Of a stretch of 64,000 nucleotides of DNA, positions 22,101-37,100 are shown one piece after another. The notes under the pieces were generated by a model. The model made no database searches and was not told the origin of the DNA. It worked only from the letters and a program-made list of their open reading frames with translations. Position 1 is the stretch's first letter. The number at the start of each line of letters is the position of its first letter. The DNA comes from Corydoras sp. C115 (Eukaryota; Chordata; Actinopteri; Siluriformes; Callichthyidae), in NCBI GenBank assembly GCA_019802505.1, contig JAFMOC010000084.1, positions 1,061,501-1,125,500 of the forward strand. Reading direction: 5' to 3'. Position numbers and translations under genes: made by a program.

Positions 22101-25100
22101 CTGCATAACTTCTGACTTGTAATGTTCTCATTTGTAAGTCGCCTTGGATAAAAGCGTCTGCTAAATGATTAAATGTAAATGTTAATGATACTGCTTACTG
22201 ATGCAGGGTACTGTTGGGGAAAATTATTGAAAAAATGAAATTAATACTTTTTTGTAAAGTTTTTAGAGAATAAATGTGATTTAATACAGAAAACAAAACA
22301 AATAAAAAAAATATAGTATTTTAGTTTTCTTTATAAAAATAATAATATAAAATTGTAATGTAAATTGCAATTGGTGGGGATATGCGAGAGCTGTGGGAGC
22401 TCTGAAATAAATAGTAAATAAACATATAACAGAAAGGCATTAACATTTCTTGCAAACTGACCGTTTTTGATTGACTAAAATGAATAATAACTTTTTGACA
22501 TTTTCAATCTGTGTTTAGTAAGAACATTAACGCCTTTTGCTATATTAGTCTTCTTTATTCCTTTCTTTTTTCACTACAATGGAACTTATCATGAATAGCG
22601 ACTTTGTGTACATGCAGCTGATTTCAGTGATCTTAATGTCTTCCTCACATTTTTTAATAATTTTCTTTTTCAACTTGTGTCAAACACTGGGTAAAGGATG
22701 CGAGAGGAGACGTAGATGCAGAACAGTATATTTTATTGAATGTAAGATGATCGAGTGGATGTGATGGAGGCAATGTGCAGGGGGAGCAATGGGATGCCGA
22801 GACTGGACTCCAGGGAGGAGATGGATTCCTGGATGGGACAGAGAGAGCAGAGGACAACACCGAGCAAACTAACAAACAAACAAAACAGAGTTTCAGATAG
22901 AATGAAATACACTGTGGAAAGAGAACCCTACACTGGCTATGCGTGAGAAGAGAGAGGAAACTAAACTGGTGAGGAGTATCTAAAGGAGACACAAAAGAAA
23001 AACAAACGCTAACTAAAGAACAGGGATAGCAAGAAAACACAGAGATAGAGAAGAAGTTATTAACAGAGGGGTAGTGAAAATAGAGAGAGAGAGTGTTAGT
23101 ACAGGGAGACAGAGAGAAGGTTACTCCACCGATAGAGGGAGTGTTAGTACCAAAGATAGAAAGGTTAGTGTGCACAGGAATGAGACCAAAAAAAACAACG
23201 CTCCTGGACGAACACAGGGAAACACAGAGGTGGAGAAAAGAAACACCTAACTCTATTAACAGACAGAAATTCTCGGAGCGACAAAAAATCACAAAGGACC
23301 GTCCCTTTCAAACACATGCACACAAAGACACAGATACTAGGGAAGGAGAAGGGAGAAGATGTAAACAAAGGACACACGGGGAAGCATTCAGGCTTTACAC
23401 ATAAACAAACAAACCACACTCACGCTCAAGACTCACCCGACGGGAACAATAAACAGACAGAGAGAATCACTAATCTAACTAGAGAAAAATAGAGGAATAA
23501 ATGCCTTAGAAAACGCTCGGTATGTCGCCAAAAGAACCACAATACTTCGCAACGCGCAGAGAGAAATGAAAACCCCTCTTAAAACCCCGAGAAACAAAAG
23601 CACCAATCGAATGAGCTACCGGTGTGAGAGAAAGCGCGCGCTGGAGGTTAGTAGGCGGGGCTAAGAGACCGCGTGCAGGGAGCAGACGGAGAGAGAGAGA
23701 CATCAGGAGGATTTCTAACAACTTGATCGTGTTTTTGTTCTTTTTCTTTGATGGGCTGATGTCTCTGGAAACATTTTAGCCCTATGATGTTTGCAAAATT
23801 TTACGAAGAGAGGTTCTATTGTATTTTTTTACGAGCTGTTCACAACCCAACAAGAACGTGTTTGTGACCCAAAAGTGCCAGTTGAGAATCACAGGACTAA
23901 ACTATTAAAAACCTAGTATTTTGAAACTTTGTATTAGGGCTGTTTTTGCACCCAGATGTATACATGGTTGTTTACATTTACAGTTTGTGACAATAATTAT
24001 AATTGTTGTTATGGTTTTTAGGGTGATACAGGTCCCCCTGGCCTACCAGGACTCATGGGAATCAGGCATTATGCAACAGGACCCAGAGAGCTCAAGGTAA
24101 AAATGCTTAATTTAAACTGAAAAAATAATAATTCTTACTAATACTTTATTCAATGCTAATACTACTCACCCCAAAATTATTTATATCCAATGTAGGTCAT
24201 ATTACACTGCACTCTATACATCAAAATCCTCCATAGGCCTGGGAGAAATTTGCTGTGATAGTTTAGATGTTCTAAGGATCATTGCTGTAGACGATTGCTT
24301 TTTAGATGTGCCTATTACAGAAGAAGACATATTACAAGCAATAAGTTCCATGCAGGCGGCACGGTGGCTTAGTGGTTAGCACGTTCGCCTCTCAGCGCTA
24401 GGGATTCCCGGTTCGAATCCCCATCTGGGTGGAGTTTCCATGTTCTCCCCGTGTCTGCGTGGGTTTCCTCCAGGTTCTCCGGTTTCCTCCCACAGTCCAA
24501 AAACATGGATCAAGTCAATTGAATTCTCAAAGATTGCCCCATATAGAGTGTGTTTGTGTGAGTGAGTGTGTGCCCAGCGATGGATTGGCGCCCTGTCCTG
24601 GGTCTATCTGCCCAGCGCCTGAGATGTTCTCCCCTGGATGGGCATGGGGAGCCCCACCGCGACCCTAGTAGAGGATAAAGCGGGAGATAATGAATGAATG
24701 AATGAAAAGTTCCATGCAGAATGGTACAGCCTGGTGATACAGAGCTACATATGTTATGAATCCTAATGCTATAAATACAGTTTTTTGTGTGTCACCAATA
24801 GAATTTCCTTTTCCTGAATTTTCCTGAATTTGTGACACTATTGGCCTGGAGTGGGTGACATTAAAACAATTATTTTAGTTTATACTTGCACTTTATCATG
24901 CAGTGATGATGGGAGCATAAAAACATAGCATAGGATGGGAACTAATCTGTAAAAAGGTTTTTACATTTTTGAGACTTGTATAGTGAGAACTTTATATTTT
25001 CAGCTAACCATATTATTAAATCCTTATAAACTCCTACCTGGTATTTAGAGAGTAGGGAACTCTTGTGCATCTTGGGTTCACCAATCACCAAGTTATAGTT

Positions 25101-28100
25101 ATGTTGTCTGAACATGAATGAATGACATCATAACATTCAAAAACTTGTTTTTCCTAATAAAACATTGACCAGATTTATCAGTTGTATTTGATTATACTGT
25201 TAGGTGTGCCCGGCCATTCCTTAACTTTTTTTGTTTGTTTTTGGTTAATTGACGTATAATCCCTCATTTGTTTTCCCTTTAGGTTAATTAACAGCTTCTT
25301 TTTATTAGTTATTTTTGCCTTCAGGTGGTCTGCCCTTGGTTATTTATACTTCCGCTTTTGGGTTCGTCAGCAGACCAGCGTTAAGTTTAGTTCCGTCACA
25401 TGTTCCCTTTTCTTTATTTTTCTATGTTCTTTAGCTTTAATAAAGCTGATTTACCTTACCGGGTTGCCTGACTCCACACAGCATATTCAAGCGCCTCACT
25501 CAGCGCGATAGTGCACGGCTTTAAATAAAGACGGACGCCGCATTGTGACATATACACTATGCCTGCTCTTTTTTATGTCCTTAGTAACTGTTATTTAGTA
25601 TCTGTTCAGTTAAAGAAAGTATGTGTGTGACTCTTAACCCTTTTCAAGGTCAATGAAATCTGATCAAATTCATTCATTCATTCATTATCATATTCATTCA
25701 TGGGGTTCCCCATGCCAGGGGAGAATGTATCGGGCGCTGGGCAGAGACAGGGCACCAATCTATCGCTGGGCACACACACACACACACACAAACACACTCT
25801 ACATGGGGCATTTTAGAGAATTCAATTGACTTGATCCATGTTTTTGGACTGTGGGAGGAAACCGGAGAACCCGGAGGAAACCGACGCGGACACGGGAAGA
25901 ACATGAAAACTCCACCCAGATGGGGATTAGAACCGGGAATCCCTAGTGCTGAGAGGCGAACGTGCTAACCACTAATCCACCTCTGATCAAATTATTTCAG
26001 TTAAATACTATTTCTTTCTATTTTTGCATTTCTTGATTTGTTCTTCCCATTTGCCTTTTACTACTTTTTTGTAGGTATTTTTGTAGGTCTAACACTTTTG
26101 TTTATGTTAAAGTCACAAGGACACAGTGTTAGTATTTAAGATCAACAAGAGACTTCCTACAGGAATCAGTACTTCTATGTATTATGTGTATTATGTATTC
26201 TATGTATGACGTATCTGTATAATAATTACCCCTGCATCTCGAAATTTTGAGCAATATAATACATGTTTTGTCTAATATAATACAAGTTTTGTCATTTTGC
26301 TTCTATGTTTTATAGGGGGAACCTGGAGACTTTGGGGACAAAGGCAGACCTGGAAAGAAAGTCAGTGAATATACACATAAACAGACACATAAATAAATAG
26401 ACACATAAATCAATACATATGTTTGTGGTATTCTCCCACAGACAAATGCATACAGCCTAACATTTATGTCTTATCGTCCTTGTACAATAAATGACTGTCT
26501 TTTATAAAAGTCAAATAATTTGTTTTTTCATTCTGAGCAGTATGTCCCTAGGCAAGAGTTCCGAGCACTGTGCCAACTATCATTATGCTACATAACTTAG
26601 TTTGCAGATTTAGTTTTAGTCAACATAACTTAGTTTGCAGAACTTTTACTTAAGAAACCAAATATTTCAGAGCGGTCCTTACTAGGGAACACATTCATTT
26701 TATAAGATATTTTTAAGTGTTTAAACTGTAACCATATCTAAACACAGGGGCGGCACAGTGGCTTAGTGGTTAGCACGTTTGCCTCTCAGCACTAGGGATT
26801 CCCGGTTCGAATCCCCATCTGGGTTTCCATGTTCCAAATTGCCCCATATAGACTGTGTATGCGTACGTGTCTGTGTGAGTGACTGTGTGCCCAGCGATAG
26901 ATTGGCGCCCTGTCCTGGGGGTGTCTGCCCAGTGCACAAAACCTTCTCCCCTGGATGGGCATGGGGAACCCCACCGCGACCCTAATATAGGATAAAGCAG
27001 AAGATAATGAATGAATGAATGAATGAATGAATGAATATCGAAACATATTTGAAGATGTTTATTTAATATCCGTAGATAAGTGATCTTCTAGTTATCTTTT
27101 TTAATTTGATCTTTATAAAGCATATAATTTAAACTACACACAAAAATGTACAAACACCCACAAACACACAGATACACACACACACAACTGCTCACTATGA
27201 TGTTTCTTGTAGTGGAGTAAACACTACAAGCAGGCCAATTTAGCATGAGACATGCCATTGTCAGCGGCGTAGTAAAGGAAAGCATACTCACTGATCAATG
27301 TTGATACAGTTTATTACAACAAAGGTGTTGACATCCAACGATAGCGGAAAAAACAAAAACAGTGCGGAGAAAACCGCAAACGAAGAACCTCCAAGATGCG
27401 GAGAGAAAACAAACAAAACAAAGCCCGCGATGAAGATGATCGCCGATGCAGAAAGTCCACTGGAGAAAACACGATACAAACTGCAGTATAATCCAAGAGA
27501 GAGAACACATACAACAAGTGAGCGTGATATGACGCAAGGACGAAAACCGGAAACAGAGCTTATAAGCACTAGAACCGGAAATGACTAATCACAGAAACAA
27601 GGAACAGGTGATCAAAACTCCGGTGATGGACAGCGACTAGAGCAAACAGATGACATTCCCTCACCAGAGTGCACAAGAAAGGGAGCGTGAGTGACATTAC
27701 CCCGCCGTTCCATAGCGGGCAGAGAAGTAGAAGAGACAGCCCTATACCTACCTCAACGACGCGGACGACCCCTGCCATGAGGTGCAGGCTTCTCTGGATA
27801 GATTCTATGAAACTCTGAAATGAAAATATCGGCAGCTGCCACCCAGCTGCGCTCCTCAGGGCCAAATTCCTCCCAATCTACCAAATACTGAATGGTAGAA
27901 CCACAACAACGTGAATCTAAAAGGGAGGAAACAGAATAAACATTAGGAAAAGAAGAAGTAACCATTTGCACCTGAAGAGCTAGATCAAGGGGACCAAAAA
28001 CAAAAGGTTTAAGGAGTGAAGTGTGAAAAACAGGATGAACCCGGCACTGGGGTGGTAATTCAAGATGATAGGAGACCGGATTGACTTGTCGTAAAATAGT

Positions 28101-31100
28101 AAAGGGACCAAGAAAACGTGGAAGTAGCTTACGCGTACCGGAGCGACACCGGAAATCCCGAGAACTAAGCCAAACTCTGCCTCCAGGAGAATATGCCTGT
28201 GCCTCACTTATATGACGGTCTGCAAAAGATTTAAACCATTCAACAACTATTGGAGAATTGGTGGGTTCAGGGTTCTATAACTTAGAACACACTGAAAAGG
28301 TGTCAACCCAGTAGCTGATTTCCGGAGGGAGTTCTGAGCAATCTCTACCCAGGGAAGATAAGGAGCCCAATCAGTAGTATTGCTAAATGCAAAAATTTGA
28401 AGGAACTTTACAAATTCCTGGTTGACGCTCTCACACTGGCCGGTGCTCTCCGGGTGGTACCCAGAAGTTAAACTCACTGTAGTTCCCAATTTCTCAAAAA
28501 ATGCCCTCCATATGCTAGATGTAAATTGAGGGCCACGGTCAGAAAAAATATCCTCCGGGATACCAAACACGGGGAAAATATTCTTAAAGAGAAGTGCTGC
28601 GGTCTGAGCAGAGCAGAAAGAAGAAAAGCCAAAGGAAAAAAACACACTGCCCGTGAAAACGATCAACGAGGGTAACTATGGTGGTAAAGCCATCGGATGA
28701 AGGTAAATCTGACGCAAAATCAATAGCCAAATGAGACCAGGGACGCACGGGAACCGGTAAGGGTTGAAGTTTTCCAGCAGGCAAAGTCTTGAGTGTCTTA
28801 CAGATGGGACAGATGGAACATGAACGCACAAATCGCTGAACATCAGAGTTCAAAGTCTGCCACCAGTACTTACGGTGAAGATGGATAGTGCGTTCCACCC
28901 CGGGATGGCCAGAACACAGGGATGAGTAAGCCCAAGTAATGAGACGAGTGCGAAAAGACTCAGGTACATACAAAAACCCCTGAAGACAAGCAGAAGGCAT
29001 GGGCACTGATTGAAGAGAACTCACAAGCTCCTGATCCAAATACCAATATAATGAGTTAATGAAACATCTGTCAGGGAGAATAGGGGAGTTGTCTGTTAAG
29101 TCCTCCTCGCTGCAAGGGTGTAGGCGAGAGAGCATCTCGTCACTCCAAACAAGAAAACGCGCTCTGCCCCTAAGTAAATTAGTAAGTGGAGCAGAAAGTG
29201 TACTAAAAGACTGATAGAAGATAGATAGATTTCTGATAGAAATCCTAAAAATCCTAAAAATCGCTGTAATTGCTTGATGGTAGTAGGGACAGGCCAATCC
29301 AAAATAGCACTAACCTTCCTAGGGTCCATCTATAACTAATCAGCAGACAAAATATAGCACAAAAATGAAATACGAGTTTGGAGGAAATCACACTTCTCTG
29401 CGTGAGCAAACAATTTGTTATGTAACACACATCAGAGAACAGACGAAACATGCTGGCGATAAGACTCAATATTGGGGTAAAAAATGTATATATCGTCAAT
29501 GTACACAAGAACAAACTCCTCCAGAAATTCTATAAGTACCTCGTTTATGAAAGCTTGGAAAACGCCAGTGGCATTAGTGAGGCCAAACAACATTACCAAA
29601 TATTCATACTGCCCTGATGTGGTGATAAAAGAGGTCTTCCATTCTTCCCCCTCCCTAATACGTACCAGATTGTAAGCATTACGTAAATCTAGTTTAGTAA
29701 AAATGGTAGCAGATTTAAGCCTCTCCAAGGCAGAAGGGACAAGGGGAAGAGGGTAAGCAATATTGCGGGTAGCCTGGTTAAGTGTTCTATAATCAATACA
29801 TGGTCTAAGGGTAGAATCTTTCCGAGGAGCAAAAAAAAACCTGAAGCAACAGGAGAATTAGAGGGCTGAATAATCCCCTTAGCGAGTGACTCAGCTATGT
29901 ACTCACGCATGGCCCAGCTCTCAGCGGTGGTAAGAGGATAGGGACTCACCCTAGGAAGTTTGACACCTTCAATGAGATCTATGGCACAGTCAGAATTATG
30001 GTGAGGCGGTAGAGAAAAGGTATTGGACGAGCTAAATACCTGCGCAAAATCTCCATATTCTGAAGGAACTCCCACCGGTAAACAGGGAGGTGACTGACTC
30101 TTCGAACACAGTTGGCACACAGGGTACCTGAGACAATAAGAAGAACAAAATGGAGACCAATGAATAATGTCCTGAGAAGCCCAAGATATGACTGGGTCAT
30201 GCCGCTGAAACCAAGGCAACCCTAGAATAAGGGGAAAAGAGGGAGAGGAAATAAGATGAAAGAATATAGTTTCGCTATGCAGTGTGCTGATAGAAAGGGT
30301 ACAAGAGATAGTGGAGTGTGTGATAGATCCTGAGTGCAAGGGACGACCATCCGCAGAACTGACCCGGATGGCCTGCTGTAAGGTGGTGGTGGGAATACCC
30401 CACCATTCAGCCAGAGTGGAATCCAAAAAGTTTCCTTCGGCCCCAGCATCAATCAGCGCTGTGGTGTTCACCGACCGATTAGCAAAAGATACAACAACTG
30501 AAAACAACATGGGTTTACGCATACTCCACCTAGATTACCTCGATTAGAGGAATTTACCACGGTGGAGCGACATAGAGAGTTCTTCTGAGTCTGCCAAAGC
30601 TGATCCAGCTTGATGGAGGCTGTGATGAGCTCATATAGGGACATCCCAGCATCCTTGAAAACCTGCCAAAATCTCTCTCCGCATGCCCCAATTGATAAAC
30701 CACAATAAGAGCCAGTTTGTTCTATTCACAGTGTGCCACCAGAGTTTGAAACTCTAAAGCAGGGGTGCCCACACTTTTCTGGCCCGAGATCTACTTTTCC
30801 ATTGGACAGGTCATTGAGATCTACTGGGGTCAATCTCTATTTTTTAGGCTTTTATATTGAAACCTGTTTACACACATCATGTTAGTATTGTTGAATACAG
30901 CACAAATGTAAAACAATCACTGTAACCCACATTTCCCCAAACATCCATCCATCCATTAACTTCCGCTTTATCCTCTATTAGGGTCATGGGGGGGGGGGGG
31001 GGAGTTCCCCATGCCCATCCAGGGGAGAACACTTCAGGCGCTGGGCAGATACACCCAGGACGCGGACACGGGGAGAACATGGAAACTCCACCCAGATTGG

Positions 31101-34100
31101 GATTCGAACTGGGAACCCCTAGTGATGAGAGGAGAACATGCTAAAGCACTAAGCCACTGTGCTGCCCCAAACAGAACATGAACATTAATAAAAGCAAATG
31201 CATTTTGAGTTTGACATTGTAAAAAAATATTCACCCCCACTCTCTAAATGAAAGTGGAACATTTTAGTTCTTTTTGAGCTTCACTCGTCCTTCACTCATC
31301 TTGTCAGTCAAATAAAGTGTAAAAACACAAACAGAAACTGTCTACGTATTGAGCACCCCTGCTCTCAAGCATAGTCCGCTACCGAGTGAGAGCCTTGCCG
31401 AAGTTCATATAACAGTTCTCCCGCAGACCGACCCTAACGCGGCTGAAAAAACATGCTTTTGAACCGTTCCAGAAACAATGAAAAATCGCATGATTCGGCA
31501 ACGCAGGTGCTCCATAACGCAGAACCCCAGTTTTCAGCTCATCCGCGCAAGCGCAAAATTATGAACGATATTTCCTGTTCATCAGTAGCAGGCGGACAAA
31601 TAGCGAAATAATGGAACATTGTAGCAGGAATAACTCACAGACCTCGGAATCTCCATCAAATCTCTCTGGTTCAACTACCGTAAGCGGGAATACCGCCGAA
31701 CTCTTGGTGGCTGAAAACTCGGAAGCATCAGAAGACGCAGTGGAGGTGGTAGTGCCGGTGGGGTGAAGAAATCCGTGTTCCAACCGGTCCTGACGCTCCA
31801 AGATGGATCCCATGGCCTTAGAAAGTTCAAGTATTTCCTGCCGGAGTTCGCTGAGGAAGCGCCCTTGCTCACAAAGTGCGTGCACCTGATCCATGGATTG
31901 AGACGCGTCCATGTAGTTGGCGTCGTATCTGTCAACGGCGTAGTAAAGGACAGCGTACTCACTGATCAATGTCGATATAGTTTATTAGAACAAAGGTGTT
32001 GACATCCAACGATAGCGGAAAAAAACAAAAAAAAGTGCGGAGAAAACCATAGAGTGCACAATAGAGTGAGTGACAGCCATACTGTTGTTTATAATGCAGT
32101 ATGAGGTGTAGCATAGGCACTAATTTTACCCTATACATGGGTTGCATACATAGATACAGGCTCTTGAATGGTCTACTTATAATAAGCTGGATGGTCCTGT
32201 TCTTGAATTCCAAATTAATTTTTATTAATAAATAAATTAAAATTAATACATTTATTTATCTTTACACCTAGAGGCTGTGTCTCTAAAATGCTAATTTATA
32301 CTGTCTTTTCTACCCAAGTAGTTGTCAAATGCTCCTCCAGTTGTTTTTGATTTTTGCCAATTACTTTTCAAGCCTGTCGTTGCATGTGGTTAAACTGTTA
32401 TGAGATATGTTGCTGCCATCAAATTCAAAATTAACAAATATTTTCAATGAAATGGTAAAATTTAGTTTTTTAGTTTCAACACCTGATATGTTGTTTTTGT
32501 TCTAATGGAAATGAAAATCGGGTTCATGAGATTCAACAGTTTGGGTTCAGCAGTTTATTGGGTAAAACATTTTGAATGATAACCAGAATAATGTGTTTTT
32601 AGCATACACTACCATATTAATTGTGAAATAAAATGTGCACACACACATTGCATTTCCTTTTCATTATGATTCAAAAGGTCCACTTCCAGGGAACATAAAA
32701 TGTATCCCATTACAGCCCTCATTAGTCACAGCTTCAAACAAATACCCAAGTTTCCATTTTGTGTGTGTTTGTGCATGTGTTTGTATTTTATAATTCATTT
32801 TAAATAACTAACATTTAATTGTTGCTATAACGTCTTTTCCTTTTTCTCACTTCTCAAGGGGGAACCAGGTATTCCTGGTTTTAAAGGAAAAAAAGGAGAC
32901 ACTGGCAATACAGGACCTCAGGTAATTTTTAAAGAAATACATTGCAATATGTGTCTGGGATCACTGGTTTTACTATACATATATTTTGCTTATTTACCTT
33001 ACTATTATATATTTTATTTTAAATAGAGTCGTTCAAACACCCTACACACAGAGGGAAGGGCTTAAAAACTTACATTAACTAAAAGCTTAAACTCTGATGG
33101 CCAATAACCTTGTTTAATTGACAGGCAGTGAGACCAGAGTAAGAAACACCTTTTCCTAAACAGAGGTCATGGTTAAAGGACCAGCACTTAAATACACATA
33201 TATTAACCATGTTTACTTTCAGAAGTGGGGTAAAACAACATAAGTGTCTCTTAGTTGCAGCTTATTTTTACAGGGTGAAACTCTCGTAAGCACTTGCAAG
33301 GGGAGAGAAATGAATGGGTGAGGGGGGATTTTTTCTTTACCAATATGCAGATGTTAGTTGGTCAGCAGTTGGTTATTTAAAAATTTTATTTATTTATTTA
33401 TTTTTAGTTATTGACTTATGTTGTTCTCTTTCATAAACGAATTTGGAAAAGAATACTCCTGGCAATGCAACATGTCCTTTGTAATTTTGTTGCGCTTATT
33501 TAAGAGTCACAATATTCCTAGGTCCAAGTAAGTGTTGCGATAACCACACATAAAACAGGTAGCAGGTTCCAGAAACAGATTTATTTAATAACCACATAAA
33601 CAAACAAAGAATGAGTAACTAATGGACGTGTATTGAAGTTGAAGCTCTCTCTGTGATATGAGAGCAGGGCTGGTTTAAATACCAAAATAATGAGTCATGT
33701 GACAAAGAAAATGAGGCACAGCCGTGAACACATGAAAACAAACCGAAACAGGGAAAAAAGGAACTAAAGTGAAACAAAACAAACCAATCAATCTCCTCCA
33801 CAGTATATATCGCTAAATGATGTCATCCTCACTATACTGAACTCACTGGGCCGACATACTAAACCCCAAATCAAAAACCTACCCAATAGCACACAAGGAA
33901 ACACAAAAGGGGAGGAGTCACAACCAAAAACAAAACAATGCTACCACTAATCGGAGCAAAAAGCACAAAACAGCACTAACTAAAAACACAAAAAAGAGCA
34001 ATAGGGCCAACAGCTCACGCTCAATCGAAAAAATCGGGGAGCGAGCAAACTGTACATCAATAGCTAAAGCTCAAATCGGACATTGGGGTGCAGAAGCACT

Positions 34101-37100
34101 GTGGCCCAAAGACCAACACAAAATCCGGGAAGCACGTTCAACTGAGCACATCAGGAGCCGCAAACCCAGAGAAAAATTTATATTAATGTGTGGCTCAATA
34201 CAGGAGCAGAATACACGAAAACCAAGTGTTCAAACAGCAAGTGCGGAGCCGCGAATATAATGGGTAGAGGACCGGCTAGTCACTAAATCTAAGTACTGGG
34301 AGCTCACGCTAGCATTGCAAGGCTAAGCTAAAACGCTACATTGGCGGACGCTCAACACAGACCCATGCCTCAACGCAACCGCAGAATGCCTGGAGCATGA
34401 CCATGGAGCAGAGAGAAAAACAAAGAAACTTGGTACCTGATACTGGTTGCAGAATAGTTGCAGAGCTTTTGTCACAATATTCCTAGGTCCAGGTAAGTGT
34501 TGCGTCGTAAAACAGGCAGCAGGTAAAACAGGCTGCAGGTTCCAGAAGTAGATTTATTCAATAACCATATAAGCAAACAAAGAATGAGCAACTAAACGAC
34601 CTGTAATGAAGTTGAAGCTCCCACTGTGATAAGAGAGCAGGGCTGGTTTAAATACCAAAATAATGAGGTCATGTGACAAAGAAAATGAGGCACAGCCGCG
34701 AACACATGAAAACAAACCGAAACAGGGAAAAAAGGAACTAAAGTGAAACAAAACAAATCAAAACAAAACAGTGAATCCTGACAGTATATCATTTTTACCC
34801 ATATTTTATTTCAGACATATGCATTTTTATATTACGTACTTATTTTAGGCGGCACGGTAGCTTAGTGGTTAGCACGTTCGCCTCTCAGCACTAGGGATTC
34901 CCGGTTCGAATCTGGGTGGAGTTTCCATGTTCTCCCCGTGTCCGTGTGGGTTTCCTCCGGGTTCTCCGGTTTTCTCCCACAGTACAAAAACATGGATTAA
35001 GTCAATTGAGTACTCCAAATTACCCCATATAGAGTGTGTATGTGTCTGTGTGAGTAAGTGTGTGCCCAGCGATAGATTTGCACCCTGTCCTGGGTTATTT
35101 TCCCAGCGCCCGAAACGTTCTCCCCTGGATGGGCATGGGGAACCCCCCCGCAACCCTGATATAGGATAGGGCGGAGGATAATGGATGGATGGTACTTATT
35201 TTAGGATCATCTTCTTACTTTAAGGCTTAGTATATGTTTGTTTAATAGTAATTATGCACAGCAGTAATTCAGTGTTTAAATGCTTAATGTTTTTTTTTTT
35301 TTTAGGGCACATCAGGAACAGACGGACTTCATGGAGGGTATGGTCTGAAGGTGAATGTTTTGACAGATATGACATTAAGAATAATGAGGTGCTGCTTCAG
35401 TACATAGTGAATCTGTCTGTTACATAACATAAAACCAGTGGAATACACATTTTGTTGGAGCAGTTTTGGAAAGCCTATTCTATGGTATTGTCATATGTTG
35501 AGATTATTCTGTGTCTCGTAGGGTTTACTTGGAGAAGAAGGTTCCAATGGACCTGAAGGCCATCTCGGTTCAAAAGTCAGTTATACATCGTAACAATTTT
35601 ATTATATTATTCAGAATTTCTTGCTGATAGAATAATAATTGTCTGTAAAATTATTTATGTGTTTGCATCGGAATAGGGCGAAAAAGGTGACAGAGGCCTC
35701 ATTGGTCCACCAGGAGATGTAAGTCCTTGATAAAATAATTTCTACTTTTTTCAGTGTTCGATCCATCCATTATCTTCCGCTTTATCATACTGTATATTAG
35801 GGTCGCGGTGGGGGGGGGGCATCCCATGCCCATCCCATGCCCATCCAGGGGAGAATGTTTCGGGCGCTGGGCAGATACAACCAGGACAGGGCGCCAAACT
35901 ATCGCTGGGCACAAACTCACTCACTCACACAGACACACTCTATATCGGGCAATTTGGAGAACTCAATTGACTTGATCCATGTTTTTGGGAGGAAACCCAA
36001 GCAGACACGGGGAGAACATGGAAACTCCACCCAGATGGGGATTCAAATCGGGAATCCCTAGCGCTGAGAGGCGAATGTGCTAACCACTAAGCCACTGTGC
36101 CACTTTTTTTTCAGTGTATTTAACTACATTTTTAATCAAAATACATACACTGTGATTTTTTTACATAAGTCTATAAATTAAAGTGACACTACATAAGCAC
36201 TTTTGATCTTGTCCCATTATTACCTACTTTGCGATAAAACTAATACACCTATAAACTGTGTCACGATAGTCTACCTCGGGCAGAAGCGGAAGCGCATCGG
36301 ACGCGCAAAACCGGCGTATAAACGCGCTGAAGGGAGCCAGGCACGCAGGTAGCGAGAACAGATTTATTTAAAGGTGCAGTACACCAAAAGCATGAGGTAC
36401 GTAAAAGACTATGTGACATAGAAGACAACGACCAGCCCCGGTGACAAAAAACAATGGACATATATACAAAACGACCCCAGACCATGTGCACAAAACAAAC
36501 CAATCACAAGACGACGTTAATTAACTAAACTAAATACGCACAGAATGTTAATTAACGCGACAGAACGAGACTAAAACACAAAACAGGTGACAGGTGCCCT
36601 AGGCACCTGTTACATTACCCCCGCCCCAGCGGTCGCGCAACGGGGGGACGCGACCAAGAGAAAAAAAAAAAAAACAGTCCCCGGGGGGGGGGGTCCTCCG
36701 CCCTCCTTGAGCGGGGCTTGAGCGGGGTGCCGAACGCCCTCTGGCTGCAAAGTCCGGTGGACGGCCTCGGCGGACAAGGAGTGGGCCACGCCCTCTGGCT
36801 GCAAAGTCAGATGGACGCCCACGGCGGATCAGAAGTGGGCCACGCCCACTGGCTGCGTGGTCCGGTGGATGCCCACGTCGGGCACGGAGTTGGCCACGTA
36901 CTCTGGCTGCGTGGCGAGGTGGGCGCCCCCGTCGGACGAGGAGTGGGCCACGCCCTTTGGCAGCGTGGTCCGGTGGACGCCCACATCGGGCGAGGAGATG
37001 GCCACGCACTCTGGCTGCGTGGCGAGGCGGGCTCCCCCTGGCGGCATGGTCCGGCGGATGCCCACGGGCGGCGTGGCGAGGCGGACGCCCCCTGGCGGCG

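Larger units (their letters stand above)
27259..32075 (-). mobile_element. Ty3/gypsy chromodomain retrotransposon E, degenerate
   Basis: The 3' LTR is 27259-27696 and the 5' LTR is 31930-32075, shortened by an internal deletion. Target duplication GCCAT lies at 27254-27258 and 32076-32080. In minus sense the order is Gag, protease, reverse transcriptase, integrase, chromodomain, which fits chromoviruses of the Tf1/sushi type. A hAT MITE with a SINE inside it interrupts gag. Frames are broken at several points. Confidence 0.93.

Noticed and set aside
22204..22230. Possible collagen exon: GCAG followed by GGTACTGTTGGGGAA
   Set aside because: It reads GTVGENY then a stop, and no donor is in frame; it lies at the end of an L2 copy.
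23093..23404. Protein-coding gene in the 103-codon frame at 23.1 kb
   Set aside because: It lies wholly inside a solo LTR with a perfect target duplication and shows low-complexity residues.
24360..24440. Functional tRNA gene in the SINE heads
   Set aside because: A and B boxes are present but the acceptor stem and anticodon arm do not form; the same head is repeated at many SINE copies.
34470..34783. Self-primer pair in element J
   Set aside because: Only about seven bases (AAGCTCT) match between the site next to the LTR and the LTR, too few to count.
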